In this document: positions 51,482 through 59,109 of the stretch, in pieces
How positions within the stretch are numbered: the first letter of the stretch is position 1
How the letters are laid out: each line of letters begins with the position of its first letter
NCBI GenBank assembly: GCA_003222035.1
Contig: QHUS01000049.1
Location: 32,393 to 96,392 of the forward strand
Reading direction: 5' to 3'
Source: Gemmatimonadota bacterium
Lineage (GTDB): Bacteria > Gemmatimonadota > Gemmatimonadetes > Gemmatimonadales > GWC2-71-9
Length of the DNA stretch: 64,000 nucleotides
Translations under genes and position numbers: made by a program
The notes under the pieces: model-generated
Seen by the model: the letters and a program-made list of their open reading frames with translations, nothing else
Database searches by the model: none
Told to the model about the DNA's origin: nothing

Positions 51482-52347
51482 TGCCCGAGCTTCGCCTCCT
51501 GCGTCCGGGCGACGAAGCGGCGCTCGACGCTTTCCTCGCGCGCCATGCCGACACCTCCATGTTCCTGCGCTCCAACTCCCGCTCCGCGGGTCTCACCGAT
51601 CAGGGCAACCCGATGCAGGCCACGTACGTCGCCGCGATCGTAGACGGCAGGATCGCGGGTGTAGCGGCGCACTGCTGGAACGGCATGGTGCTGGTGCAGG
51701 CGCCCGAGAAGGAACACGCGGCCGCTGCGACCCGGGAAGCGGTGCGGCGCTCCGGCCGGATCGTGACCGGCTTCTCCGGCCCGTGGGACCAGGTCGTGGC
51801 CGCCCGCGAGGCGCTCGGGCTCGCGGGCGCCCCCGCGGGCAAGAATAGCCGGGACGAGCTCTACGTCCTGGATCTCGCGCGGCTGGTGGTGCCGCCGGCG
51901 CTCGCCGCGGGGGAGGTCCGCTGCCGACACCCCGCACCCGGCGAGCTCGAGCTACTGGTGCACTGGCGCACGCAGTTCGCGCTCGAGGCCCTCGGCGCCC
52001 CCGACCGCCCGGAGCTGCGCGAAGCCAGTCGGGACGACGTGCTGCTGCAGCACGAGCGCGGAACGGACTGGCTGCTGGTCGCCGGCGAGACGCCGGTCTC
52101 GTACGCGGTCTTCAACGCCATACTTCCGGAGATCGTGCAGATCGGTGGTGTATGGACGCCGCCCGAGTTTCGCGGGCGAGGATACGCGCGCGGGGTGGTC
52201 GCCGGCTCCCTGGTCGTGGCGCGGAAGCACGGCGTGCAGCGCGCGGTGTTGTTCGCCGACCCCGCGAACGATACCGCGCGGCGTGCCTACCTCTACTTGG
52301 GGTTTCGGATCGTGGGAGATTACGGCCTGGTGCTGCTCACGCCGTAG
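51481..52347 (+). CDS. GNAT family N-acetyltransferase
   Basis: Acetyltransferase-like protein of 288 aa with two domains. The C-terminal GNAT core shows VQIGGVWTPPEFRGRGYARGVVAGSLVVARKHGVQRAVLFADPANDTARRAYLYLGFRIVGDYGLVLL (about 220-285), whose RGRGYA is the acetyl-CoA pyrophosphate loop. The N-terminal half, starting LRLLRPGDEAALDAFLARHADTSMFLRSN, is an expected FR47-like partner domain. The acceptor is unknown. Translation is probably coupled with the PHP gene through a shared TGATG. Confidence 0.9.
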   Translation: MPELRLLRPGDEAALDAFLARHADTSMFLRSNSRSAGLTDQGNPMQATYVAAIVDGRIAGVAAHCWNGMVLVQAPEKEHAAAATREAVRRSGRIVTGFSGPWDQVVAAREALGLAGAPAGKNSRDELYVLDLARLVVPPALAAGEVRCRHPAPGELELLVHWRTQFALEALGAPDRPELREASRDDVLLQHERGTDWLLVAGETPVSYAVFNAILPEIVQIGGVWTPPEFRGRGYARGVVAGSLVVARKHGVQRAVLFADPANDTARRAYLYLGFRIVGDYGLVLLTP

Positions 52348-52382
52348 CACGGTCAACACCGAGGCAGTAACTCCCGCTCCGA

Positions 52383-52715
52383 TCACACGCCGACGGTTTG
52401 CGCGGTCGGCACCGCCGAGCGATTCGCTTCCAGCCATTCGGCCGCGAGCGCCCGGAACAGGCCTTCGTCGTGGTCCCAAGCCCGGACGACCTCGTTCACG
52501 ACCTGCACGCGGACGCCGACGAGCGTGCCGACGAAATGCTCCTTGCGCCACCGTTTCGCGAGGTCACGCGCCAGCGCCGCGGGCTCGCCGGAGATCGCAA
52601 GGGCCAGGAAGCAGTCGTTCCAACTGTGGCCGCTGGCCTCGAGGCCGCGCGTGACGCGCTCGGGCCCCAGGGCCTCGAACGCCGTTGTCAGCAGGGTCTT
52701 CTGCTCAAGACGCAT
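52383..52715 (-). CDS. Hypothetical protein, 110 aa
   Basis: Small soluble protein, start ATG 52715 after a strong GGGGAGG. The product opens MRLEQKTLLTTAFEALGPERVTRGLEASGHSWNDCFLALA and is mainly helical; HSWNDCFLALA looks like a conserved core. I do not recognise a family. It lies between convergent and upstream neighbours on the minus strand, with a GC-rich hairpin 40 bases before the start. Confidence 0.6.
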   Translation of the reverse strand: MRLEQKTLLTTAFEALGPERVTRGLEASGHSWNDCFLALAISGEPAALARDLAKRWRKEHFVGTLVGVRVQVVNEVVRAWDHDEGLFRALAAEWLEANRSAVPTAQTVGV

Positions 52716-52963
52716 GGTACCTCCCCATGGTGATTCCAATGCCCCCAAAACGATGGCGGCCGCAGCCCCAATGCCCGGGGCTGCGGCCGCTCACGACGAG
52801 CCAGCGCATCTGCGCTACACTACGAAGTCACGCCCGCCGCCAACCCCGGCCATCTTCCGGGGCGCCATTGTCCATCTGACAGGTTAGCTACCAAGAAGGG
52901 CCGTGATGTGTCAAGCCCGATCGGCTGACACCGGCTGGCTGCGCTGTAATCCCCTCCGGCTCC
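52716..52963. other. Gap containing a 14-bp hairpin
   Basis: The 248-base gap holds a perfect inverted repeat: GCGGCCGCAGCCCC (52756-52769) pairs with GGGGCTGCGGCCGC (52777-52790), loop AATGCCC. On the minus strand it is followed by CATCGTTTT, so it is probably the terminator of the dppA-like gene, or a leader structure of the 110-aa gene. Nothing else was recognised in the remainder. Confidence 0.55.
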
Positions 52964-53788
52964 TCACACCACGGCCGACAGATTGAGCATCGCCCGCCAC
53001 GCGCGGAAGACCTCCCCGTAGTCCCGATGCGTGAAACCGACCGTCCGGCCCGCCGTACGCGTCGCACCGGGGCAGAGCTCCGCCATATCCGCGTGAATCG
53101 TCAGTGCGAAGTCGACCTCGAGCGTCACCGGTGCCGCGATGGTATACGGCGCGTGCTTGCGTTGCAGCGCCCGCAGCGCCTCCTCGCGGATCATGCGGCA
53201 CGCGACGGACGGGGCCACGCTCTGCGCCGCGTGTCGGCTAACCGCCCGCTTGACCACGACCGTCGCCACGCCATCGCCCAGCAGATCTCTCGCCTCGGCG
53301 GCGAGGGCTGAGTCGCCACTCACCAACGCGACGGGCACGCCGTGCACGCCGGCCAGAGCGGCGTTCAACCCCAGCTCGCCAACCGCCGTTCCATTGAGGC
53401 GCACGTCGTGAATCCGATCGGCGTAGGTGTGGTCGAGGATCGCGTTGGGGGTGCCGGCGCGGGCGTGGTATCCGATGAACAAGGCGGCGTCGAAGCCCCC
53501 GTCGATCCCCTGCACCATGGAGCGGGGCTTCGGATCTCCCGAGGCGAGATCGGCCGCCGGGTGCAGCTCCTCGGCGAGCAGGTTGCGCATGAACCAGTGA
53601 CTGTCGTTTACGAGGACTTTCGTCGCGCCCGCGGCGAGCGCCCCTTCAATCGCGGCGTTCGCCTCGGCGGTCATGAGGCGGCGGAAGCGGGCATACTCGG
53701 CGCCGAACGCCGGGGTGGTCGGGTCGGTCTGGGATTCATGCACCACGCCGGCGATCCCTTCCATGTCGACCGAGACGTAGACCCGCAT
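52964..53788 (-). CDS. dppA: M55 family D-aminopeptidase (DppA-like)
   Basis: Zinc-dependent D-aminopeptidase of 274 aa, the DppA family that cleaves D-amino acids from D-Ala-containing peptides, for instance from peptidoglycan turnover. The signature SVDMEGIAGV at the start supplies an Asp and Glu metal ligand; VLVNDSHWFMRNLL, FIGYHARAGT, LNGTAVGELGLNAALAG and VALVSGDSALAAEA follow as expected. It has no signal peptide, so it acts on imported peptides. It is divergent from the membrane-protein/regulator unit and could share the palindrome at 53812. Confidence 0.93.
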   Translation of the reverse strand: MRVYVSVDMEGIAGVVHESQTDPTTPAFGAEYARFRRLMTAEANAAIEGALAAGATKVLVNDSHWFMRNLLAEELHPAADLASGDPKPRSMVQGIDGGFDAALFIGYHARAGTPNAILDHTYADRIHDVRLNGTAVGELGLNAALAGVHGVPVALVSGDSALAAEARDLLGDGVATVVVKRAVSRHAAQSVAPSVACRMIREEALRALQRKHAPYTIAAPVTLEVDFALTIHADMAELCPGATRTAGRTVGFTHRDYGEVFRAWRAMLNLSAVV

Positions 53789-53811
53789 GGCGACAAACCT
53801 ATCTCTCGCGT

Positions 53812-53832
53812 GTACTTTGTATTATAAAGTAC
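53812..53832. promoter_or_regulatory. 21-bp palindrome, candidate operator of the nearby winged-helix regulator
   Basis: GTACTTT (53812-53818) and AAAGTAC (53826-53832) are perfect arms separated by GTATTAT, whose outer bases also nearly pair (nine of ten pairs overall). TTGACA, a perfect -35 hexamer, starts at the next base (53833-53838). A repressor bound here would block the promoter of the 53869 gene and its downstream regulator. Confidence 0.65.
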
Positions 53833-53838
53833 TTGACA
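53833..53838 (+). promoter_or_regulatory. TTGACA -35 element
   Basis: Perfect match to the -35 consensus immediately after the palindrome. No good -10 is seen at 16-18 bases; CATCGT at 53856 is only weakly similar. A TTG here opens a reading frame 12 codons upstream of the preferred ATG at 53869; I read it as a promoter base run, not a start. Confidence 0.45.
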
Positions 53839-53868
53839 ACTGGCGAGCCGCGTGCCATCGTAGTTGCC

Positions 53869-54453
53869 ATGGTCGCCCCACGGCCGCTCCACGATCGCGC
53901 CCTCGACAACCTCCGGTTCATCCGGCAGACGATGGAACGGGCGGGGTCCTTCACCGCCGTGCCCGGGTGGGGACAGGTGGCGGTCGGGGTCACCGCGCTC
54001 GCCGCGGCATTCTTCGCAAGCCGCCACCAGACCAGCGAGCTGTGGCTCGTCATTTGGTTGGGTGAGGCCATCGTGGCGCTCGCGATCGGCGGGGCGACGA
54101 TGGTCCGCAAGGCCTACGCGGTGAGCGACCCCATCCTTTCGGGGCCCGGGCGCCGCTTCGGCTTGAGCTTCCTCCCGCCCATGCTCGTCGGAGGGTTGCT
54201 CACGGTCGTGTTGTACCGCGCCGCCCTGTGGAGCGCGCTGCCCGGCACCTGGCTGCTGCTGTACGGGACCGGGTTCGTGACCGGGGGCGCGTTCTCGGTG
54301 CGCGTCGTCCCCGTCATGGGGATCTGCTTCATGCTGCTTGGTGCCGTGGCGCTGTTGGGCCCGCCGGCATGGGGCAACTGGCTGATGGCCGCCGGCTTTG
54401 GCGGCCTGCATATCGTGTTCGGCATGATCATTGCTCGGAGGTACGGTGGCTAA
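53869..54453 (+). CDS. Hypothetical five-span membrane protein
   Basis: Integral membrane protein of 194 aa. The ATG at 53869 gives MVAPRPLHDRALDNLRFIRQTMERAGSFTAVPGWG, then spans VAVGVTALAAAFFAS, LWLVIWLGEAIVALAIGGATM, LPPMLVGGLLTVVLYRAALWSAL, LLLYGTGFVTGGAF and ICFMLLGAVALLGPP with a last GGLHIVFGMIIARR. The N-terminal LDNLRFIRQTMERAGSFTAVPGWG recurs in proteins encoded beside this regulator type (recollection). The function is unknown. It overlaps the regulator by eight bases. Confidence 0.8.
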   Translation: MVAPRPLHDRALDNLRFIRQTMERAGSFTAVPGWGQVAVGVTALAAAFFASRHQTSELWLVIWLGEAIVALAIGGATMVRKAYAVSDPILSGPGRRFGLSFLPPMLVGGLLTVVLYRAALWSALPGTWLLLYGTGFVTGGAFSVRVVPVMGICFMLLGAVALLGPPAWGNWLMAAGFGGLHIVFGMIIARRYGG

Positions 54454-54814
54454 GCAGAGTGCCGCAAGGAAGCCAGAGGCTGTCGAGTCGGGGCTCAAGG
54501 GCGAGCGCGGAGGATCGCGCGCCGCCGACCTCGACCGGCTGATCCATGAGCGCGTGCGCCTCGGGATCGTGAGCGCGCTCGCCGTGAACGACACGTTGAG
54601 CTTCAATGAGCTCAAGGGACTGCTGAAAACGACGGACGGCAACCTGAGCGTCCACGCGCGCCGGCTGGAGGAGGCGCAGTACATCACCTGCGCCAAGTCG
54701 TTCGAGGGTCGAATCCCGAAGACCGAGTACCGCCTCACCGCCGCCGGACGACGCGCGCTGGAGCGCTACCTCGACCATATGGAAGCGTTGATTCACGCCA
54801 CCCGTCAGGGGTGA
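54446..54814 (+). CDS. Winged-helix transcriptional regulator (HTH_27-like)
   Basis: Small (122 aa) winged-helix regulator. After a 30-residue charged N-terminus comes LDRLIHERVRLGIVSALAVNDTLSFNELKGLLKTTDGNLSVHARRLEEAQYITCAKSFEGRIPKTEYRLTAAGRRALERYLDHMEALI, the MarR/PadR-related form usually named after PF13601. GGAGG at 54437-54441 supports GTG 54446. Ligands are unknown. It probably binds the palindrome at 53812 and controls its own operon. Confidence 0.87.
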   Translation: MAKQSAARKPEAVESGLKGERGGSRAADLDRLIHERVRLGIVSALAVNDTLSFNELKGLLKTTDGNLSVHARRLEEAQYITCAKSFEGRIPKTEYRLTAAGRRALERYLDHMEALIHATRQG

Positions 54815-54825
54815 GCATTTTTTTT
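54799..54825 (+). terminator. Weak hairpin with eight T's, possible terminator or attenuator
   Basis: CACCC (54799-54803) and GGGTG (54809-54813) form a 5-bp stem overlapping the regulator stop, followed by AGCA and eight T's (54818-54825). It lies just before uppS, whose ATG is at 54839, so some read-through is needed unless uppS has its own promoter. Confidence 0.45.
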
Positions 54826-54838
54826 GGGGTGTGACTTT

Positions 54839-55474
54839 ATGCCGCAAAGCTCTTCTCTCCATGTCGCGATCGTGATGGACGGCAACGGCCGCTGGGCCGG
54901 TCGCCGGGGCCTGCCGCGCGTTGCGGGACACCGCGCCGGCGCGGAAGCGGTCCGCCGCACCGTCGAGGCCGCACCTGACCTCGGCATCGGGGCCCTCACC
55001 CTCTACGCGTTCTCGGCGGACAACTGGAAGCGTCCGGCCAGCGAGGTCGCCGCCCTGATGCGCCTGTTCGCGCGCTACCTCCGCACGGAAACCCCCCGTC
55101 TCCTGAAGAACGGCGTGCGGCTCGAGGTCGTGGGACGGCGCGACCGGCTGCCGGCGCCGCTCGTCGCCGCGATCGGCGCCGCGGAGCGGGCGACGGCGCG
55201 GGGGACCGGGCTACGGCTGCGCCTTGCCGTGGACTACTCCGCCCGCTGGGCGATCGGAGCCGGCGTCGTTCTGCCCGACGTGGACCTGTTGATTCGCACC
55301 GGTGGCGAACGGCGACTCTCGGACTTCTTACTGTGGGAATCGGCCTACGCCGAGCTTCACTTCGTGGAGACGATGTGGCCCGACTTCGGTCCCGCCGAGC
55401 TCGCGGCGGCGGTCGCCGACTTTCATGCGCGCGAGCGCCGGTTCGGCGGGCTGTCGGAGGCGGTGGCCGGATGA
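54839..55474 (+). CDS. uppS: Short undecaprenyl diphosphate synthase-like cis-prenyltransferase
   Basis: Cis-prenyltransferase that makes the polyprenyl carrier for peptidoglycan and surface polymers. It has the diphosphate-binding [13 protein letters not shown] (Asp about 15), [25 protein letters not shown], and C-terminal [26 protein letters not shown]. At 211 aa it is about 40 residues shorter than usual (about 250). The missing part lies between VDYSARWAI and VDLLIRTGG, where other UppS have about 30 more residues of helix. No frameshift is visible. It is unknown whether the product is active or a second copy exists elsewhere. It overlaps the next gene by ATGA. Confidence 0.88.
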   Translation: MPQSSSLHVAIVMDGNGRWAGRRGLPRVAGHRAGAEAVRRTVEAAPDLGIGALTLYAFSADNWKRPASEVAALMRLFARYLRTETPRLLKNGVRLEVVGRRDRLPAPLVAAIGAAERATARGTGLRLRLAVDYSARWAIGAGVVLPDVDLLIRTGGERRLSDFLLWESAYAELHFVETMWPDFGPAELAAAVADFHARERRFGGLSEAVAG

Positions 55475-56973
55475 GCGCGGTCAGCGTCAGGACCAGGCTC
55501 GGCCTCGAGATCGTTGGGGCGGGCCTTGCCCTCGGTGTCGCGGGGGACGCGCTGTTGCGCGCGGTGCCGTGGGGCCTCAATGCCCTGCTTTGCACGGCGG
55601 GTCTGGTCGGCGCCACGGGGTGGCTGGTGCGTCGCCACCGCGTCGCGGTCGGTGTCGAGACCCCGTGGCTCGGGGCGGCGGCCCTCCTCGTCGCATCGAA
55701 TTTCGTCGCCCGCGATTCCCGCACGCTCCACGCGTTCGATACGATCGGGCTAACGATCGTCCTCGCCGTGGCCTTCCTCACCGTCCAGGGTGTCGCCCTG
55801 CGCGGTCTCCAGGCTTGGCACTACATGCGGGCCGGCTTGGACGCCGCCGCCAGCGCGTGGTTCGGCGTGTTCCCCTTGATCGGCCGCGACGTGAACTGGA
55901 GCGAGCTCTCCGATGGCGGGCGGCTGCGGCAGGCCCGAGCGGTCGCACTCGGTGGCGCGCTCGCGTTCCCGCTGCTCATCGTCTTCGGCGGCCTGTTCAG
56001 CTCCGCGGACGCCGTGTTTCACGGCGTCGTCACCGATCTGTTCGCGATCGACTTCGGCGTGCTGTTCAGCCACATCGTCCTGTTCGGGATCTTCGGAGCC
56101 CTTGCCGCCGGGTACCTGCGAGGCGCGCTACTCCGCCCGGCGCCGGCGCGCCCGCTCGCCGACGGTGACTCGAAGCTGTCGCTCGGCATCATCCCGGTCG
56201 CGACGGCCCTCGGCCTCGTCGATCTCTTGTTCCTGATGTTCGTCGCGATCCAGCTCCGCTACTTGTTCGGAGGCGCCCAGCTGATCGCGACCGCCACGGG
56301 ACTTACCTACGCCGAGTACGCCCGTCGAGGCTTCTTCGAATTGACGACCGTCAGCGGGTTGGTCCTCCCCCTGCTCGCCGGGGCCGACTGGCTGGTACGA
56401 AACGAGCCGCGCGAGCATCAGCGGACGTTCCGCCAGCTGGCGGTCGTGTTGCTGCTGCTCCTGGCGCTGGTGATGGCGTCCGCCCTCGCGCGGATGCGCC
56501 TCTACGTCAACGCCTTCGGACTGTCGGAGGACCGGGTCTACGCGACGGCCTTCATGCTCTATCTCGCCGGTGTGTTCGCCTGGTTCGCGTGGACCACGTT
56601 ACGCGGGCAGCGCCGGCGCTTCGCCTTAGGTGCACTCGTCCAGGGGTTCGCGATGCTGGGTGCCCTTCATCTCGCGAACCCCGATGCTCTCATCGTTCGC
56701 ACCAACCTCGCCCGTCCCGGCAGCGAGCGCCCGTTCGACGGCTGGTACGCCGCGTCCTTGAGCGCCGACGCCGTGCCCCTGCTCGCTGCATCCCTGCCGG
56801 GGCTCGACGCCCGGGCGCAGTGCCCGGTGGCGTCGGGGCTGCTCGCGCAACGCGACAGGCTCGAGCGCGGCGATTGGCGCAACTGGAACTTCGCACGCGC
56901 CCGTGCACGGCGCCTGCTCAATGAGCAGCAAGACCGTTTGCGCGCGATCCCCTGCCCCGCGAACGGATCGTGA
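55471..56973 (+). CDS. DUF4173-type multi-span membrane protein
   Basis: Polytopic membrane protein of 500 aa with about 12 spans. It has the DUF4153/DUF4173 landmarks: [74 protein letters not shown] and [37 protein letters not shown] sequences. The function of the family is unknown. The final 120 residues ([33 protein letters not shown]) are a soluble tail. It is translationally coupled to uppS. Confidence 0.88.
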   Translation: MSAVSVRTRLGLEIVGAGLALGVAGDALLRAVPWGLNALLCTAGLVGATGWLVRRHRVAVGVETPWLGAAALLVASNFVARDSRTLHAFDTIGLTIVLAVAFLTVQGVALRGLQAWHYMRAGLDAAASAWFGVFPLIGRDVNWSELSDGGRLRQARAVALGGALAFPLLIVFGGLFSSADAVFHGVVTDLFAIDFGVLFSHIVLFGIFGALAAGYLRGALLRPAPARPLADGDSKLSLGIIPVATALGLVDLLFLMFVAIQLRYLFGGAQLIATATGLTYAEYARRGFFELTTVSGLVLPLLAGADWLVRNEPREHQRTFRQLAVVLLLLLALVMASALARMRLYVNAFGLSEDRVYATAFMLYLAGVFAWFAWTTLRGQRRRFALGALVQGFAMLGALHLANPDALIVRTNLARPGSERPFDGWYAASLSADAVPLLAASLPGLDARAQCPVASGLLAQRDRLERGDWRNWNFARARARRLLNEQQDRLRAIPCPANGS

Positions 56974-56986
56974 CCCGAACGGCGCG

Positions 56987-57145
56987 ATGACCGAGCCATC
57001 AACCGCTCGGCTCGAGTGGTTTCTCGGGATCGCGCTAGTGCTTCTTGCCGCGCAGGTCGGTCTCGGGGCGTGGCGCGCCCATCCGCCCCCGAGTGTGGTG
57101 GGCGTCTCGGCCCAGAGCGCGCCTCGCTGTCCGTCGGAGCGGTGA
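56987..57145 (+). CDS. Possible small single-span protein, 52 aa
   Basis: ATG at 56987 opens MTEPSTARLEWFLGIALVLLAAQVGLGAWRAHPPP, one N-terminal transmembrane helix then a short polar tail. No Shine-Dalgarno is evident. The 14-base spacing after the DUF4173-type gene and the clean helix support it, but chance is possible. Confidence 0.4.
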   Translation: MTEPSTARLEWFLGIALVLLAAQVGLGAWRAHPPPSVVGVSAQSAPRCPSER

Positions 57146-57194
57146 TCGGGCCGGCAACACCCAGTCGTCCGCGCGCATAGATTCCTGCGAGCCC

Positions 57195-57758
57195 ATGGAC
57201 CTCGGCGCTGTCATCCACAGTTACGGCGGCCCGGTGCTGTTCGTCTGGGCCTGGCTGCAGGGTGAAGCAGCCGTCATCGTCGGTGGCTCGCTCGCGGCGC
57301 GCGGGTACTGGCCGTGGTGGGCCGTATGGCTCTTCGCCTGCGTCCCCGCCACGCTCGGACACCAGATCTACTACGCGCTGGGCCGGCGGTTCGGCGAGCC
57401 GCTCCTCGACCGCCTGCCCGCCCGCATGCAACCCGCCATCGCGCGCGCCCGCACGCTCGTGCGCGAGAACGCGGTGCGTGTCATGCTGGTGATGCGGTTC
57501 GCGTACGGGATTCGCCTGCCGCTGCCGATCCTGTGCGGCGCGGTGGGCATCACGCCGCTGCGCTTCCTGCGCTACAACGCGCTAACGGCGCTCGTCTGGG
57601 CATTGCTGTTCACCTGGCTCGGCTATGTGTACGGCGCCGCCGCCGGTGCCGCGCTCGCGCGGGTCGCGCACTACGAGGCCTGGTTCCTCGTGGGTGCCGT
57701 CGCGTTCGGCCTCTCGGTGGCCGTGCTCTCGCAGCGTGCCGGAAGCAGGCTAACTTAG
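57195..57758 (+). CDS. DedA family membrane protein
   Basis: DedA/SNARE-associated protein (187 aa), a family connected with polyprenyl-phosphate or lipid movement and membrane homeostasis. Typical sequences are FVWAWLQGEAAVIVGGSLAARGYWPWWAVWLFACVPATLGHQIYYALGRRFGEPLLDRLP and MRFAYGIRLPLPILCGAVGITPLRFLRYN, with five or six hydrophobic stretches. Together with UppS three genes upstream it hints at undecaprenyl-carrier handling, which is inference. Its stop is four bases before the PhzF gene. Confidence 0.9.
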   Translation: MDLGAVIHSYGGPVLFVWAWLQGEAAVIVGGSLAARGYWPWWAVWLFACVPATLGHQIYYALGRRFGEPLLDRLPARMQPAIARARTLVRENAVRVMLVMRFAYGIRLPLPILCGAVGITPLRFLRYNALTALVWALLFTWLGYVYGAAAGAALARVAHYEAWFLVGAVAFGLSVAVLSQRAGSRLT

Positions 57759-57762
57759 GAGC

Positions 57763-58554
57763 ATGAGCGTGAGGATCGTTCAGGTGGACGCGTTCGCGAG
57801 CGGGCCGTTCACCGGCAACCCGGCAGCCGTGTGCATTCTTCCCGCGCCGGGCGACGAACGCTGGATGCAGGACGTGGCGCGCGAGATGAACCTCGCGGAG
57901 ACGGCGTTTCTCCATCCGGAGAACGGCGGCTATCGACTGCGCTGGTTCACGCCCGCAGTCGAAGTCGCCTTGTGCGGGCACGCCACTCTCGCGAGCGCCC
58001 ACGTGCTCTGGGAAGAGCGCCACCTGCCCGCGGGTCGGCAGGCCCGTTTCCACACGCAGAGCGGGCTCCTCACCGCCGACCGCGCGGGCGATTGGATCGA
58101 GCTCGACTTTCCCTCTACCCCTCCGACGGCGGCGCCGGCGCCCGCGGGCCTCGCCACTGCGCTCGGTGTCACACCCCGCTGGGTGGGGCGGAGCACGTTC
58201 GACTACATCGCAGAGATCGATTCCGAGGACGCGGTGCGCCGCCTCGCGCCGGATCTGATGGCGGTAGCGCGAGTCGAGGCGCGCGGCATCATCGTGACCA
58301 GTCGTGGCGGGACATCTGGCTACGACTTCGTTTCGCGCTTCTTCGCGCCCCAGAGCGGGGTGCCCGAGGATCCCGTGACCGGCTCCGCTCATTGCGCGCT
58401 GGCGCCGTTCTGGAGCGAGCGACTCCACAAGACCACGATGACCGCGTACCAGGCGTCCGCGCGGGGCGGCGTGGTTCGCGTGCGACTGGCGGGCGATCGC
58501 GTGATCCTCGGCGGGCAGGCGGTGACGGTGCTGCGCGGGGAGCTCGTGTCATGA
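57763..58554 (+). CDS. PhzF family isomerase-like protein
   Basis: Protein of 263 aa in the PhzF family, homologous to the phenazine isomerase and to many proteins of unknown activity. The start IVQVDAFASGPFTGNPAAVCILP, MNLAETAFLHPE (catalytic Glu), VALCGHATLASAHVLWE and GVPEDPVTGSAHCALAPFWSERL with the duplicated fold are all typical. No other phenazine gene is near, so a phenazine role is unlikely. The stop overlaps the next start (ATGA). Confidence 0.93.
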   Translation: MSVRIVQVDAFASGPFTGNPAAVCILPAPGDERWMQDVAREMNLAETAFLHPENGGYRLRWFTPAVEVALCGHATLASAHVLWEERHLPAGRQARFHTQSGLLTADRAGDWIELDFPSTPPTAAPAPAGLATALGVTPRWVGRSTFDYIAEIDSEDAVRRLAPDLMAVARVEARGIIVTSRGGTSGYDFVSRFFAPQSGVPEDPVTGSAHCALAPFWSERLHKTTMTAYQASARGGVVRVRLAGDRVILGGQAVTVLRGELVS

Positions 58555-59027
58555 GGCACGTGACGTTCCCCTGCAGCGGCAACGCTCAGGAGGCACGGGC
58601 GCGGATCGAGGCGACCATCGATCGACGACCCTGGAACGCCGCCGGGCTCGACGGTTGGGTCCGCGGTGACGCCGTGGTGCTCTACTACCGGGACGCGGCC
58701 AAATACCGCGCGTTGTTCCGGCCGACGTTTATCGGGCGATTCCGGGAGCGCGACGGCAAGACGGTGCTCGACGGTCGCTTTGGCATGACCCTGTTCGCGC
58801 GGGTCCTGTTGCCGGTCTGGCTCGCTCCCGCGATCGTGTGCCTGGTGATTGCGCTGGCGCCCACGAGTCTCCAGCCACGGTCCGCCGCTCTCCGGATCGT
58901 CCTCGCGCTGCTGGGCGTGCTGCTGGGGGCGCTGGCGTTCGGCCGCTTCGCCCTCGAGTGGTGGGGCCGTCCCGGAGACGTCGAGGCGGTCTCGCAGGCA
59001 ATCCGCGCATCCGTACAGACCCACTAG
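58551..59027 (+). CDS. Hypothetical protein with two C-terminal spans
   Basis: Protein of 158 aa not recognised by family. The N-terminal ~75 residues are soluble (EARARIEATIDRRPWNAAGLDGWVRGDAVVLYYRDAAKYRALFRPTFIGRFRERDGKTVLDGRFGMT). Two hydrophobic helices follow, LLPVWLAPAIVCLVIALAP and IVLALLGVLLGALAFGRFALEWW. The pattern resembles small membrane-tethered domains that bind a cofactor or lipid. It is coupled to PhzF. Confidence 0.72.
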   Translation: MRHVTFPCSGNAQEARARIEATIDRRPWNAAGLDGWVRGDAVVLYYRDAAKYRALFRPTFIGRFRERDGKTVLDGRFGMTLFARVLLPVWLAPAIVCLVIALAPTSLQPRSAALRIVLALLGVLLGALAFGRFALEWWGRPGDVEAVSQAIRASVQTH

Positions 59028-59082
59028 AGCTGCGGGCCTGGTAATGATCCAATCCGAGACTTGAGAGTACACTAGCCAGATT

Positions 59083-59109
59083 GGGCCGGAGGCTTCTATC
59101 CTTCGGCCC
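59083..59109 (+). promoter_or_regulatory. Hairpin abutting the EamA start codon and covering GGAGG
   Basis: GGGCCGGAGG (59083-59092) pairs over ten positions with CCTTCGGCCC (59100-59109), one G-U, loop CTTCTAT. The right arm ends at the base before the ATG and the left arm includes GGAGG. In folded form the ribosome site is hidden, so translation may be structure-controlled. Confidence 0.45.

Noticed and set aside
53833..53868. TTG at 53833 as start of the five-span membrane protein
   Set aside because: This TTG is the first part of a perfect TTGACA -35 box next to the operator palindrome; ATG 53869 gives the normal N-terminus.
57763..58554. Phenazine biosynthesis from the PhzF homologue
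   Set aside because: No other phz gene is nearby, and most PhzF-family proteins are not phenazine enzymes.
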